DNA from: Pseudomonas farsensis
GTDB lineage: Bacteria > Pseudomonadota > Gammaproteobacteria > Pseudomonadales > Pseudomonadaceae
Reading direction: 5' to 3'
NCBI RefSeq assembly: GCF_014268805.2
Contig: NZ_JABWRF020000002.1
Location: 62,001-126,000, forward strand
DNA: 64,000 nt
Shown here: one piece after another, positions 1-8,880 of the stretch
Numbering within the stretch: position 1 is the stretch's first letter
Layout of the letters: every line of letters begins with the position of its first letter
Notes under the pieces: generated by a model
The model's input: the letters and a program-made list of their open reading frames with translations, nothing else
Told to the model about the DNA's origin: nothing
Database searches by the model: none
Program-made: the position numbers and the translations under genes

Positions 1-608
1 CCACGGGCGATTTCTTCGCGCACGAACTCGGCGGTGATTTCTTTCGGGATGCTGGCACCAAAGCTGTGGCCGGGGTGCTGCTGGTTGAGCAGGCCGGCGG
101 CGCGGGCTTCCTGCAGTTTCATGTTCTCGCGGATGGCCACATATTCCATCTCGGCGGTGATGATGCCTTGGCGGGCATAGTGCATCTGCGTGACGTTGGC
201 GCCGGCCTTGGCCCGGCGCGGGTTGCGCACATGGGCAAAGCGCAGCTTGGTCAGTTCGGCGTCGCCCAGGCGCTGCTGGCCGAAGTTGGAGCTCAGGCCG
301 GCGAGGCGCTCGGTGTCGCCACGGGCGTCGATCCAGGCCGAGCGCACATCGCCCAGGCCCTTGCGCACGTCGATGATGACGTCAGGGTCGGTGTAGGGGC
401 CGGAGGTGTCATAGACCAGCACCGGGGCGTTCTTCTCGCCGCCGAAGTCGGTGGGGGTGTCGTGCAGGCTGATCTCGCGCATGGGCACGCGGATGTCGGG
501 GCGCGAGCCTTGGACGTAGACCTTGCGCGAATTGGGCAGCGGTTGCACGGACTGCTGATCGACTTGCGCCGATTCGCTGAGGTGGATCGTTTTTTCTTGT
601 TTGCTCAT
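1..608 (-). CDS. thiC: Phosphomethylpyrimidine synthase ThiC, 5' part (runs off the window)
   Basis: This is the N-terminal part, about 202 residues, of the radical-SAM enzyme that converts aminoimidazole ribotide to hydroxymethylpyrimidine phosphate in thiamine synthesis. The translation begins [17 protein letters not shown] and contains the typical ThiC stretches [23 protein letters not shown] and [10 protein letters not shown]. The catalytic barrel and the C-terminal Fe-S cysteines lie beyond the window edge. The ATG at 608 is the only suitable start, and a TPP riboswitch lies about 170 bp upstream on the same strand, which supports both the identity and feedback control by thiamine pyrophosphate. 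Family assignment is firm. Confidence 0.97.
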   Translation of the reverse strand, partial: MSKQEKTIHLSESAQVDQQSVQPLPNSRKVYVQGSRPDIRVPMREISLHDTPTDFGGEKNAPVLVYDTSGPYTDPDVIIDVRKGLGDVRSAWIDARGDTERLAGLSSNFGQQRLGDAELTKLRFAHVRNPRRAKAGANVTQMHYARQGIITAEMEYVAIRENMKLQEARAAGLLNQQHPGHSFGASIPKEITAEFVREEIAR

Positions 609-778
609 CACAGGCTCTCCAGACGGCTTCCAGCGGAAGAAATGTCGGGGAAGAACCTGAAGGACGCGGATGCAGCCCATTACTGGGTGCAGTGCCAAAG
701 ACATGGAGTGCCATCGAGCGTGAGCTGCGACAACCCCGGACCTGGCACAAGAGGCTCCCGGGAAGTGAGAGCAATCTT

Positions 779-862
779 GTTCCCTACGCAGGCGCTAACC
801 TGATCAGGTTCAACGGGATCCGGAAACTACCGATCTCAGCCTTTGCATCAAGGCACCCCGAC
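779..862 (-). ncRNA. TPP riboswitch (THI element) upstream of thiC
   Basis: Read on the minus strand, the segment contains the conserved THI-box blocks in order: GGGGTGCC (855 region), GGCTGAGATC, then GTTGAACCTGATCAGGTTA and the closing GCGTAGGGAA. These are the pyrimidine- and pyrophosphate-sensing arms of the TPP aptamer. It lies in the 420-bp gap between thiC and the divergent tolC gene. The roughly 170 bp between aptamer and thiC start (609-778) must hold the expression platform; I could not assign a clear terminator or anti-SD hairpin there by eye. Confidence 0.95.
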
Positions 863-1028
863 AAGAACATGCGCAGTCTAGACTGGAGTGGTCGGCAAAG
901 CCAAGCGGCTTGCACCGGGCATGACCAATGGTGCAGACGCGGATTGTTCGCAGCGGCGCTCGGCACTACACTGGCGCATCGCCGGTACTCGACAGTACAG
1001 TAAATAAACCCTGATCAAGGATTGTCCT

Positions 1029-2462
1029 ATGCTGCGCAAACTTTCACTGGCAATTGCCGTGTCTTGTGCGTCCAACGCAGTAGCCTGGGCAGTGGATCCG
1101 CCACCAACGGTCAAGACCGACCTGGTCAGCGTCTACCAGGAGGCGGTAGACAACAATGCCGACCTGGCAGCCGCCCGCGCCGACTATGGCGCCCGCCGCG
1201 AAGTGGTGCCCCAGGCCCGTGCCGGCCTGCTGCCGAACCTGTCGGCCGGCGCCGAAATGATGAACACCCGCACCAAGCTCGACGAACCCTCGGTCACCTC
1301 CAACCGCAGCGGCAATTCGTGGAGCGCCACCCTGGCCCAGCCGATTTTCCGCGCCGACCGCTGGTTCCAGTTGCAGGCCGCCGAGGCGGTCAACGAACAG
1401 GCGGCGCTGGAGCTGTCGGCCACCGAGCAGAACCTGATTCTGCAAAGTGCCGAAAGCTACTTCAGCGTGCTGCGCGCCCAGGACAGCCTGGCGTCGACCA
1501 AGGCCGAGGAAGCCGCGTTCAAGCGCCAGCTCGACCAGTCCAACGAGCGTTTCGATGTGGGCCTTTCGGACAAGACCGATGTGCTGCAATCGCAGGCCAG
1601 CTATGACACGGCGCGGGCCAACCGGATCATCGCCGAGCGCCAGGTACAGGACGCCTTCGAGGCGCTGATCACCCTGACCAACCGCCAGTACAGCTCGCTT
1701 CAAGGCGTAGTGCACAGCCTGCCGGTGCAGGTGCCCACCCCCAATGATGCCAAGGCCTGGGTCGAGACCGCCGGGCGCCAGAACCTCAACCTGCTGGCCA
1801 CCAACCACGCCGTCAGCGCCGCTGAAGAGACCCTGCGCCAGCGCAAGGCCGGGCATGCGCCCACCGTGGACGCGGTGGCGCGTTATCAGAAAGGTGACAA
1901 CGATAGCCTGGGCTTCAGCAACCCGTCGCAGAATGGCGTGCGTTATGGCGGTGACGTCGAGCAGACCAGCGTCGGCTTGCAACTGAACATCCCGATCTAC
2001 AGCGGCGGGCTGACCAGTTCGCAGGTGCGCGAGGCCTACGCACGGCTGAGCCAGAGCGAGCAGCAGCGCGAGAGCCTGCGCCGCCAGGTGGTGGAGAACA
2101 CCCGTAACCTGCACCGGGCGGTGAATACCGATGTCGAGCAGGTGCAGGCGCGCAAGCAGTCGATCATCTCCAACCAGAGCGCGTTGGAGGCGACCGAAAT
2201 CGGTTACCAGGTGGGTACGCGCAACATCGTCGATGTACTGGATGCCCAGCGCCAGCTGTACACCTCGGTGCGCGACTACAACAACAGCCGCTATGACTAC
2301 ATCCTCGACAACCTGCGCCTCAAGCAAGCCGCCGGCACCCTCAGCCCGCAAGACTTGCAGGACCTGGGGCGTTACCTGAAAGCCGACTACAACCCCGACA
2401 AAGACTTCCTGCCACCCGACCTGGCAGCAGCAGCGGCAAAAAATTTCGAACGCAGGCCTTGA
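1029..2462 (+). CDS. tolC: TolC-family outer-membrane efflux channel
   Basis: A 477-residue TolC-type outer membrane protein, the exit duct for type I secretion or tripartite efflux pumps. A Sec signal peptide is visible (MLRKLSLAIAVSCASNAVAW, cleavage probably near residue 21). The mature protein shows the duplicated helical outer-membrane-factor pattern, with repeats such as YFSVLRAQDSLASTK and VLQSQASYDTARANRIIA in the first half and IVDVLDAQRQLYTSVRDYN in the second. The length is like that of E. coli TolC (about 490). The gene stands alone, divergent from thiC and convergent with waaA, without adjacent pump genes, as usual for a shared TolC. Paralogous outer-membrane factors exist in Pseudomonas, so the exact partner is unknown. 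Confidence 0.9.
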   Translation: MLRKLSLAIAVSCASNAVAWAVDPPPTVKTDLVSVYQEAVDNNADLAAARADYGARREVVPQARAGLLPNLSAGAEMMNTRTKLDEPSVTSNRSGNSWSATLAQPIFRADRWFQLQAAEAVNEQAALELSATEQNLILQSAESYFSVLRAQDSLASTKAEEAAFKRQLDQSNERFDVGLSDKTDVLQSQASYDTARANRIIAERQVQDAFEALITLTNRQYSSLQGVVHSLPVQVPTPNDAKAWVETAGRQNLNLLATNHAVSAAEETLRQRKAGHAPTVDAVARYQKGDNDSLGFSNPSQNGVRYGGDVEQTSVGLQLNIPIYSGGLTSSQVREAYARLSQSEQQRESLRRQVVENTRNLHRAVNTDVEQVQARKQSIISNQSALEATEIGYQVGTRNIVDVLDAQRQLYTSVRDYNNSRYDYILDNLRLKQAAGTLSPQDLQDLGRYLKADYNPDKDFLPPDLAAAAAKNFERRP

Positions 2463-2471
2463 GCGTCATAC

Positions 2472-2538
2472 GCATCGCGGGGCAAGCCCGCTCCCACAGG
2501 GGCCTGACATCTGTGGGAGCGGGCTTGCCCCGCGATGC
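2472..2538. repeat. REP doublet (family A), perfect 28-bp arms
   Basis: Two inverted copies of the Pseudomonas REP core TCGCGGGGCAAGCCCGCTCC (2472-2499 and 2511-2538) surround an 11-nt spacer. It fills the gap between convergent tolC and waaA and could act as a bidirectional transcript-end stabiliser or terminator. Similar doublets occur at 21579, 22736, 38461 and 51505. Confidence 0.9.
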
Positions 2539-2541
2539 TGT

Positions 2542-3813
2542 TTAGCGCAGAAGAGCCGCCACGCCATCGAGCAACCGCTGCAACGCGCCTTGATTGGCCT
2601 GCATCACCGCCCTGCCCGCCTCGCCCATGCGCCGGGCATCCTGCGGCAACTCCACCAGCCGGCGCACCGCCTGGGCCAGCCCTTCGGCATCATCGACCTG
2701 CTGCAAGCCCCCGGCTTCGCGCAACATCGCGCTGATTTCGAGGAAGTTGAACACATGCGGCCCCATGATCACCGGCAATGCCAGCGCTGCCGGCTCCAGC
2801 GGGTTATGCCCGCCAGTGGCGACCAGGCTGCCGCCCACGAAGGCGATGTCGGCCAGCGCATACAAGAACAGCAGCTCGCCCATGGTATCGCCAAGCAGCA
2901 CCTGGGTTTGCCCACCCACCGCGTGCGCGCTGGAGCGGCGTACGGTGACGAAGCGTTCGGCACACAGCGCATGCACGGCATTGAAACGTTCAGGGTGGCG
3001 CGGCACCAGAATCAGCAGCGCATCAGCATGCACTTCGAGTAACTGCCGGTGGGCCTCGAGAATCTGCGCATCCTCGCCGTCATGGGTACTGGCGGCGATC
3101 CACACCGGGCGCAGGCTGGCGCCCCACTGCTCGCGCAGCTCGCGGGCAGCGGGCAGCAACTGCGCATCCACCTTCAGGTCGAACTTGATCGAGCCGGTCA
3201 CCTGCACGCAGTGCGGGCGCGCGCCAAGGCTGCGAAAACGTTCGGCCTCAGCTTCGGTCTGCACGGCTATCAGGCTCATTTGCTCAAGCATCGGCCGGGT
3301 CAGCCCGGCGAACCGCGCGTAACCCCGGGCCGAGCGTTCGGAGAGTCGCGCATTGGCCAGCACCACCGGGATACCGCGCCTGGCGCACTGGTCGATATGG
3401 TTGGGCCACAGCTCGGTCTCCATGATGATGCCCAGGCGCGGGCGCACATGGTCGAAAAAGCGCCCGGCCGCCCACGGTAAGTCATACGGCAGGTAGCAGT
3501 GCTGCACCCGTGGCTCGCCAGCGAACAGGGCCTGGATGCGCTCGGACCCGGTCGGGGTCATGCAGGTGAGCGTGATCGGCAGGTCTGGGTATTGCGCCAG
3601 CAGCGCGCGCACCATCGGCGCCGCCGCGATGCTCTCGCCCACCGACACCGCATGCACCCAGATACCGCCCTGGCGCAGCGCCGGCATGCGCCAGGCAAAG
3701 CGCTCGGCAATGCGCGCACGGTAGGCTGGTGCCTTGCGCCCACGCAGGAACAGGCGCAGCGCAACCAGCGGCAGGCCCAGGTGAAACAGCAGGGTATAAA
3801 GAGTTCTGTTCAT
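2542..3813 (-). CDS. waaA: 3-deoxy-D-manno-octulosonic acid (Kdo) transferase WaaA
   Basis: A 423-residue GT-B glycosyltransferase of family GT30 that adds Kdo to lipid A precursor at the inner membrane. The N-terminus MNRTLYTLLFHLGLPLVALR forms the membrane anchor. Family-typical blocks include GGIWVHAVSVGE near residue 50, PITLTCMTPTGSERI, ETELWPNHI (the acidic residue region of WaaA), VWIAASTHDGED and the C-terminal donor-site block GGHNPLEPAALALPVIMGPH. The length matches E. coli WaaA (425). It is convergent with tolC and divergent from the small multidrug transporter gene. It belongs functionally with hldE, msbA and the LPS operon further along. Confidence 0.96.
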   Translation of the reverse strand: MNRTLYTLLFHLGLPLVALRLFLRGRKAPAYRARIAERFAWRMPALRQGGIWVHAVSVGESIAAAPMVRALLAQYPDLPITLTCMTPTGSERIQALFAGEPRVQHCYLPYDLPWAAGRFFDHVRPRLGIIMETELWPNHIDQCARRGIPVVLANARLSERSARGYARFAGLTRPMLEQMSLIAVQTEAEAERFRSLGARPHCVQVTGSIKFDLKVDAQLLPAARELREQWGASLRPVWIAASTHDGEDAQILEAHRQLLEVHADALLILVPRHPERFNAVHALCAERFVTVRRSSAHAVGGQTQVLLGDTMGELLFLYALADIAFVGGSLVATGGHNPLEPAALALPVIMGPHVFNFLEISAMLREAGGLQQVDDAEGLAQAVRRLVELPQDARRMGEAGRAVMQANQGALQRLLDGVAALLR

Positions 3814-3905
3814 GGCAGCGGAGTTTACCTGATCAGCTCCGCAGTACGCCTTACAGCAATGGCCAGGATTGGCCTAGAATGGCCGACTGCCACGGAGAAT
3901 CCGCC

Positions 3906-4238
3906 TTGAACGCCTATATCTATCTGGCCATCGCCATTGTCGCCGAAGTCATCGCCACCGCCTCGATGAAAGCGGTAAAGGGCTTCAGTACCCCGCTGCC
4001 GCTGCTGCTGATGGTCTGCGGCTACGCGGTCGCGTTCTGGATGCTGACCCTGGTGGTGCGCAGCATCCCGGTGGGTATCGCCTATGCCATCTGGTCGGGC
4101 CTGGGCATCGTGCTGATCAGCGTGGCTGCGCTGGTGATCTACGGGCAGAAGCTGGACCTGCCGGCGATGCTGGGCATGGCCATGATCGTCGGCGGGGTGG
4201 TGGTGATCCAGCTGTTCTCCAACAGCTCCGGGCACTGA
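3906..4238 (+). CDS. Small multidrug resistance (SMR/EmrE-type) transporter, TTG start
   Basis: A 110-residue, four-helix SMR family protein, a proton-coupled antiporter of cationic drugs that works as a dimer in the inner membrane. The translation (initiator)NAYIYLAIAIVAEVIATAS places the essential glutamate at residue 14, exactly as in EmrE, followed by GIAYAIWSGLGIVLI, the signature of helix 3. The start is a TTG at 3906 preceded by GGAG at 3894; longer upstream extensions add sequence unlike the family and would overlap the waaA promoter region. It could equally be an EmrE- or QacE-like member; the GIAYAIWSG motif argues against the guanidinium-exporting SugE type. Confidence 0.9.
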   Translation: MNAYIYLAIAIVAEVIATASMKAVKGFSTPLPLLLMVCGYAVAFWMLTLVVRSIPVGIAYAIWSGLGIVLISVAALVIYGQKLDLPAMLGMAMIVGGVVVIQLFSNSSGH

Positions 4239-4300
4239 CCCCACCAGCAGCGGCGCCGCGCTGCTTGCCCGTGGTCACGACGGCAAACTCGCACAGCCTG

Positions 4301-4306
4301 TATACT
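4301..4306 (+). promoter_or_regulatory. Possible -10 box for the oxidoreductase operon
   Basis: TATACT lies 32 bp upstream of the ATG at 4338 in the gap after the SMR gene. No good -35 hexamer is visible at 16-18 bp spacing, so this is a weak call based on the -10 match alone. Confidence 0.3.
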
Positions 4307-4337
4307 GCGCACCTGTCCAAGCTTTCGAGGTGCACGC

Positions 4338-5513
4338 ATGCCATCTGCCATTTCCACTGACGTGCTGATCGTCGGCGCCGGGGTCGCAGGCCTCTGGCTC
4401 AATGCCCGGCTGCGCCGCCAGGGTTATTCGACAGTACTGGTGGAGCGCGCAACCCTGGGCGGCGAGCAGACCATCAAGTCCCAAGGCATCATCCATGGCG
4501 GCACCAAGTACGCCCTGCACGGGGCGCTGACCGGCGCCTCCGAAGCCATTGCCGACATGCCCCGGCGCTGGCGCGAAGCGCTGGCCGGCAACGGCGAACT
4601 GGACCTGGGCAGCACCCGCCTGCTGTCCGACGCCCACTACCTGTGGTCCCCCGGCACCCTGGCCGGCAACCTCACCAGCTTCTTTGCCAGCAAGGCCGTG
4701 CGCGGCCGGGTCGACCAGGTCAAGGGCGAGCAACTACCGCCAGCCCTGCAAGACGGCCGCTTCAAGGGCAAGGTGTATCGCCTGGCAGAGCTGGTCATCG
4801 ATGTCCCCACGCTGCTGGCCAACCTGGCACAACTGGCCGGCGACAGTTTGCTGGCCGGTGAACATATCGAGCCGCTGCACGATGCCGGCGAACTGGTCGG
4901 CCTGCGTGTCGATGGCCGCGAGATCCGCGCCCAGCGCGTGGTACTGAGCGCCGGTGGCGGCACCGAAGACCTGCTGCACGCCCTGGGCCTGACCCAGCCG
5001 GCCATGCAGCGCCGGCCATTGCACATGGTGCTGGCCAAAGGCCCTAACCTCAAACCCTTGTACGCCCATTGCCTGGGCGGCGGCCCCAAACCACGGGTCA
5101 CCGTCACCACCCACCCGGCCGCAGACGGCCAATGGGTGTGGTACCTGGGCGGCGACCTGGCCGAGGCCGACGGCGTGGCCCGCGATGCAGCCGCGCAAAT
5201 TGCCGCCGCCCAGAAGGAAATCGCCGGCCTGCTGCCGTGGGTCGATCAAAGCCTGGTGCGCTGGGCCACGCTGCGCGTCGAACGCGCCGAGCCTGCGCAA
5301 TCTGGCCTGGTGCGCCCGGACAACGCGTTTCTGGCCGAGCAGCAGCGCCTGCTGGTGGGCTGGCCGACCAAACTGGCCCTGGCCCCGGACTTTGCCGACC
5401 GCGTGCTGGCGAGCTTCCAGCGCGACGGCATCCGCCCGCAGGCGCAGCCCGACCTCAGCGGCCTGCCACGCCCGGCCCTCGGCGTTGCGGCCTGGGAGCA
5501 ACTGCTGCCATGA
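4338..5513 (+). CDS. FAD-dependent oxidoreductase, DAO (D-amino-acid/glycine oxidase) fold
   Basis: A 391-residue flavoprotein. The N-terminus carries the FAD dinucleotide-binding motif TDVLIVGAGVAGLWLNARL (GxGxxG) followed by the acidic end of the second strand (VLVE), and GGEQTIKSQGIIHGGTKYAL typical of the DAO superfamily, where the glycine-rich loop contacts the isoalloxazine. The rest is a substrate-binding domain with no motif that names the substrate. A start at 4338 is preceded by CGAGG. The stop overlaps the start of the following aldo/keto reductase by 4 nt (ATGA), so the two are translationally coupled. The function is only known to the level of a DAO-type oxidase or dehydrogenase. 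Confidence 0.85.
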   Translation: MPSAISTDVLIVGAGVAGLWLNARLRRQGYSTVLVERATLGGEQTIKSQGIIHGGTKYALHGALTGASEAIADMPRRWREALAGNGELDLGSTRLLSDAHYLWSPGTLAGNLTSFFASKAVRGRVDQVKGEQLPPALQDGRFKGKVYRLAELVIDVPTLLANLAQLAGDSLLAGEHIEPLHDAGELVGLRVDGREIRAQRVVLSAGGGTEDLLHALGLTQPAMQRRPLHMVLAKGPNLKPLYAHCLGGGPKPRVTVTTHPAADGQWVWYLGGDLAEADGVARDAAAQIAAAQKEIAGLLPWVDQSLVRWATLRVERAEPAQSGLVRPDNAFLAEQQRLLVGWPTKLALAPDFADRVLASFQRDGIRPQAQPDLSGLPRPALGVAAWEQLLP

Positions 5514-6322
5514 GCCTGCCAACCCTGCACGACCACCATCGCGCCCTAGGCAGCACCGGGCTGCGCGTGTCGCCACTGGGCCTGGGTACGGTGAAGCTTG
5601 GCCGCGACCAAGGCGTGAAATACCCCAACGGCTTTACCATCCCCGATGACGACGCCGCCCGCCTGCTGCTGGGCCAGGCCCGCGATATGGGTATCAACCT
5701 GCTCGACACCGCGCCCGCCTATGGTTTGAGCGAACAGCGCCTCGGCCCGCTGCTGCGCGGCCAGCGCGATGAATGGGTGATCGTCAGCAAGGTGGGCGAA
5801 GAATTCGACAGCGGCCTGTCGCACTTCGATTTCAGCGCAGCGCACACCCGGCGTTCGGTCGAGCGTAGCCTCAAGCGCCTTGAAACCGACCGTATCGAGC
5901 TGGTGCTGGTGCACTCCGATGGCAACGACCTGCACATTCTTGAGCAGGAAGCCGTGTATGAAACCCTCGCTGCGCTGAAGCAGGAAGGCAAGATTCTAGG
6001 CTATGGTTTCTCCGGCAAGACTGTCGCCGGGGGCCTCAAAGCCCTGCAGCAGGGCGACTGCGCCATGGTCACCTACAACCTCAACGAGCAAGCCGAGCGG
6101 CCGGTGCTGGACTACGCTGCCGAGCATGGCAAGGCAATCCTGGTGAAAAAGGCCCTGGCCAGCGGGCATGCGTGCCTGGCACCGGGCATCGACCCGGTGC
6201 AGGCCAGCTTCGAATTACTGTTTGCCCACCCCGGCGTGCACAGCGCCATCGTCGGCACCATCAACCCGGTGCACCTGGCCCATAACGTGGCCACCGTGGC
6301 GCGGATCCTCGGCCGGCGTTAA
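5510..6322 (+). CDS. Aldo/keto reductase
   Basis: A 270-residue NAD(P)H-dependent aldo/keto reductase. The start ATG at 5510 overlaps the preceding stop codon; the reading frame is open upstream to 5069 but that part is antisense-quality sequence without family similarity. The catalytic tetrad is recognisable: Asp and Tyr in LLDTAPAYGLSEQRLG, Lys in WVIVSKVGEEF and His in ELVLVHSDG. The C-terminal block SAIVGTINPVHLAHNV is the phosphate-binding region. The N-terminal STGLRVSPLGLGTVKLG is typical of the AKR11/12-like bacterial subfamily. Substrate unknown; coupling with the flavoprotein suggests a shared small pathway. Confidence 0.9.
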   Translation: MSLPTLHDHHRALGSTGLRVSPLGLGTVKLGRDQGVKYPNGFTIPDDDAARLLLGQARDMGINLLDTAPAYGLSEQRLGPLLRGQRDEWVIVSKVGEEFDSGLSHFDFSAAHTRRSVERSLKRLETDRIELVLVHSDGNDLHILEQEAVYETLAALKQEGKILGYGFSGKTVAGGLKALQQGDCAMVTYNLNEQAERPVLDYAAEHGKAILVKKALASGHACLAPGIDPVQASFELLFAHPGVHSAIVGTINPVHLAHNVATVARILGRR

Positions 6323-6357
6323 GCCGCGAGGCCCGGCCCAACAGGAGGAGGAGCTTT

Positions 6358-7326
6358 GTGGCGCGTATGCTGATCCGCAAGAACCCAAGCAACTTCAAAA
6401 CCCTGGCGCTGCATGTCGAGGCCAGTGCCGATGGCCTGAGCTACCAGGGCGTCGGCATGCCGCAGAACTTCTCGCAAACCTTGCAGCGGCGCAAGGCGAT
6501 CCAACTGCCGGACACCGAGCGGTTCGTGGTCGAACTGGCCAACCTTGGGGTTTCGGTCCGCCTGACCCTCAATTGGCAAGGCTGTGATTACTGGGTGCTG
6601 GTGCGCCAACGCCGCCAGGACCGGGGCGATGTGGTGCTGAAGCTGATTTCCGGCTACGTGCCCGCCCATGAGCTGAACCTGCCTCTGCTCACCGCCATTC
6701 AGGAGGTCGCCGAGGAATGCCTGCTGGAAACCCCCGAGGGCTGGCTGGGAGGGCGCTTCAACGACACCTGGCTGCCCACGCCCTACAGCGCGGCCCTGCA
6801 CTACCGCGAAGCGCCGCCGTTCGTGCTGTCGCCGCAGTCTGGCGCGGCGCGGCCGGTGCAGTGCGCCAACCTGACACTGATGGAGCGGCCACGGGCCTAT
6901 GTGCACCTGCCCACCGCCTCCTTGCAACTGATCTATGACCTGCGCCTGCAAGTGCCGCGCGATGCCCGGCCACTGAGCCTGTTCCATGTCGACGAACGGC
7001 TTGAAGGCAACCAACTGGTCGCCCGCCTGGACCGCAAGCGCCCCGACCTCTACCTGATGCCGCTACAGGACGGCCAGCCGCTACCTGAGCTGTACACGGT
7101 CAAAAAGGACCAGTTACAGCCGGCCAGCACGCGCGGCCTGTGGCTGGCCGAAAGCTTTGCCAGGCAGGAAGGCTGGGTGGTACGCGAAGAGCGCGTGCGC
7201 TGGAAGGACTGGCTCAAGCAGCAGGGCCTGGCCGAAAGCCCGCGCAAACCTGCCGGGCATCTGCAACGCTTCAGCGAAAAAGCCCGCGCATTGCTGCAAC
7301 GGGCTCGCGCAAGCGTGCATAAATAG
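6358..7326 (+). CDS. Conserved hypothetical protein with a degenerate Nudix-like box
   Basis: A 322-residue cytoplasmic protein from a GTG start at 6358 with a strong SD (AGGAGGAGC at 6342-6350). I do not recognise a named family with certainty; I recall homologues next to hldE in pseudomonads sometimes labelled metal ABC transporter ATPase, but there is no Walker A motif here, so that label is unsupported. Visible is a degenerate Nudix signature: Gly99 and Glu105 with five residues between, then QEVAEECLL (115-123) in place of REUXEEXGU; the spacing is nine instead of seven and the Gly is Leu. The C-terminus is basic and helical (LQRFSEKARALLQRARASVHK). It follows the aldo/keto reductase by 35 bp and is convergent with hldE. 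Confidence 0.7.
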   Translation: MARMLIRKNPSNFKTLALHVEASADGLSYQGVGMPQNFSQTLQRRKAIQLPDTERFVVELANLGVSVRLTLNWQGCDYWVLVRQRRQDRGDVVLKLISGYVPAHELNLPLLTAIQEVAEECLLETPEGWLGGRFNDTWLPTPYSAALHYREAPPFVLSPQSGAARPVQCANLTLMERPRAYVHLPTASLQLIYDLRLQVPRDARPLSLFHVDERLEGNQLVARLDRKRPDLYLMPLQDGQPLPELYTVKKDQLQPASTRGLWLAESFARQEGWVVREERVRWKDWLKQQGLAESPRKPAGHLQRFSEKARALLQRARASVHK

Positions 7327-7327
7327 C

Positions 7328-7347
7328 CGCTGCGCAGACGCGCAGCG
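7328..7347. terminator. Short GC-rich hairpin between convergent genes
   Basis: CGCTGCGC (7328-7335) and GCGCAGCG (7340-7347) form an 8-bp stem with a 4-nt loop between the Nudix-like gene and hldE. There is no T-tract on either strand, so intrinsic termination is only a possibility. Confidence 0.35.
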
Positions 7348-7353
7348 AGTGGG

Positions 7354-8775
7354 TCAGTTCTTGCGGATTTTCTCGACGATAGCCGTGGTCGAGCTGTTTT
7401 CCACCAGCCCCAGCACTTTCACCGTGCCGCCATAGGCATTGACGATATCGGCGCCGACCACTTGCTCGATGCCATAGTCGCCGCCCTTGACCAGCACATC
7501 CGGCTTGACCTGGCGCAGCAGGTTTTCCGGGGTGTCTTCGCTGAAGCTGATGACCCAGTCCACTGCACCCAGGCCGGCCAGCACGGCCATGCGCCGGTCA
7601 ACGCTGTTGATCGGGCGGCCCGGCCCTTTCAGGCGGCTGACCGAAGCGTCATCGTTGATTGCAACGATCAGCCGGTCGCCTTGGGCACGGGCTTGCTCCA
7701 GGTAGGTAACATGCCCGGCATGCAGGATATCGAAGCAGCCATTGGTGAAGACGATCTTCTCGTTGTGCGCACGGGCATCGTCGATGGCCAGCAGCAGTTG
7801 CTCCAGGCCCAGCACACCACGCTCGGAGCCTTCTTCGCGCTGGATGGCGCGGCGCAGCTCCGGCGCGCTGATGGCGGCGGTACCGAGCTTGCCGACCACG
7901 ATGCCTGCGGCCAGGTTGGCCAGCGCGACCGCATGGGGCAGGTCTTCGCCAGCAGCGATGGCGGCCGCCAGGGTAGAAATGACGGTATCACCGGCACCGG
8001 TCACATCGAACACTTCACGGGCACGCGCTGGCAGGTGCAGGGCCGGGTGGCCGGTGCGCAGCAGGGTCATGCCATGCTCGCCACGGGTGACCAGTACAGC
8101 GCCGAGGTCCAGCTCTTCGAGCAGGTTAAGGCCCTTGGCAACCAGTTCGGCCTCATCGGCGCAGCGGCCAACGATGGTTTCGAACTCGCTCAGGTTCGGG
8201 GTGATCAAGCTGGCGCCACGGTAAATGGAAAAGTCGCGCCCCTTGGGGTCGGCCAGCACCGGGATGCCTTTGGCGCGCGCGGCTTCGATCAGCGACTGGT
8301 GGTTTTTCAGCGCACCTTTGCCGTAGTCCGACAGCACCAGCACCTTGACCCCGTCGAGCAATGCGTCCACCTCGGCGCCCAGCGACAGCGGGTCGGTAGC
8401 GAAAGGTTCTTCGAAGTCGATGCGCAGCAACTGCTGGTGGCGGCTCATCACCCGTAGCTTGACGATGGTTGGCTGGTGGGCGATGCGCTGGAACACCGAG
8501 CGCACGCCGGCAGCTTGCAGGCTGTTGGCCAGGCTGTCGGCAGCCTCGTCCTGGCCGGTGACGCCCACCAGCGCTGCGGGCGCGCCGAGGGCTGCAATAT
8601 TGAGCGCAACGTTGGCCGCGCCGCCTGGACGGTCTTCGATCTGGTCGACCTTGACCACCGGCACCGGTGCTTCAGGCGATATGCGTGAAGTACCGCCATG
8701 CCAGTAGCGGTCGAGCATGACATCGCCGACCACCAGTACCGGAGCTTGATCGAAACGCGGCATGGACAACTTCAT
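7354..8775 (-). CDS. hldE: Bifunctional heptose 7-phosphate kinase / heptose 1-phosphate adenylyltransferase HldE
   Basis: A 473-residue fusion enzyme that makes ADP-heptose precursor for the LPS inner core. The N-terminal PfkB-type sugar kinase (about 1-320) has [15 protein letters not shown], the [15 protein letters not shown] block and the ATP-site/catalytic motif [18 protein letters not shown]. The C-terminal cytidylyltransferase-like domain starts near 340 with [20 protein letters not shown], containing HxGH. The start chosen is [14 protein letters not shown] at 8775; upstream extension is not family-like. Length agrees with E. coli HldE (477). It lies downstream of msbA on the same strand with a 105-bp gap and may be co-transcribed. 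Confidence 0.96.
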   Translation of the reverse strand: MKLSMPRFDQAPVLVVGDVMLDRYWHGGTSRISPEAPVPVVKVDQIEDRPGGAANVALNIAALGAPAALVGVTGQDEAADSLANSLQAAGVRSVFQRIAHQPTIVKLRVMSRHQQLLRIDFEEPFATDPLSLGAEVDALLDGVKVLVLSDYGKGALKNHQSLIEAARAKGIPVLADPKGRDFSIYRGASLITPNLSEFETIVGRCADEAELVAKGLNLLEELDLGAVLVTRGEHGMTLLRTGHPALHLPARAREVFDVTGAGDTVISTLAAAIAAGEDLPHAVALANLAAGIVVGKLGTAAISAPELRRAIQREEGSERGVLGLEQLLLAIDDARAHNEKIVFTNGCFDILHAGHVTYLEQARAQGDRLIVAINDDASVSRLKGPGRPINSVDRRMAVLAGLGAVDWVISFSEDTPENLLRQVKPDVLVKGGDYGIEQVVGADIVNAYGGTVKVLGLVENSSTTAIVEKIRKN

Positions 8776-8880
8776 GGGCAACCCGAAATGAAAAAGTGAA
8801 CAGGGGCAGGATATTAGCACAGCCGCCCAGAGATCGACCGACGCCCGTGGGCGCCGGCAGCAGGCTCCGGGCCAGCCGTG

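Noticed and set aside
66..803. Long plus-strand open frame across the thiC 5' end
   Set aside because: It is the antisense frame of thiC plus the riboswitch; the high-GC codon pattern of the minus-strand gene opens this frame. No family similarity.
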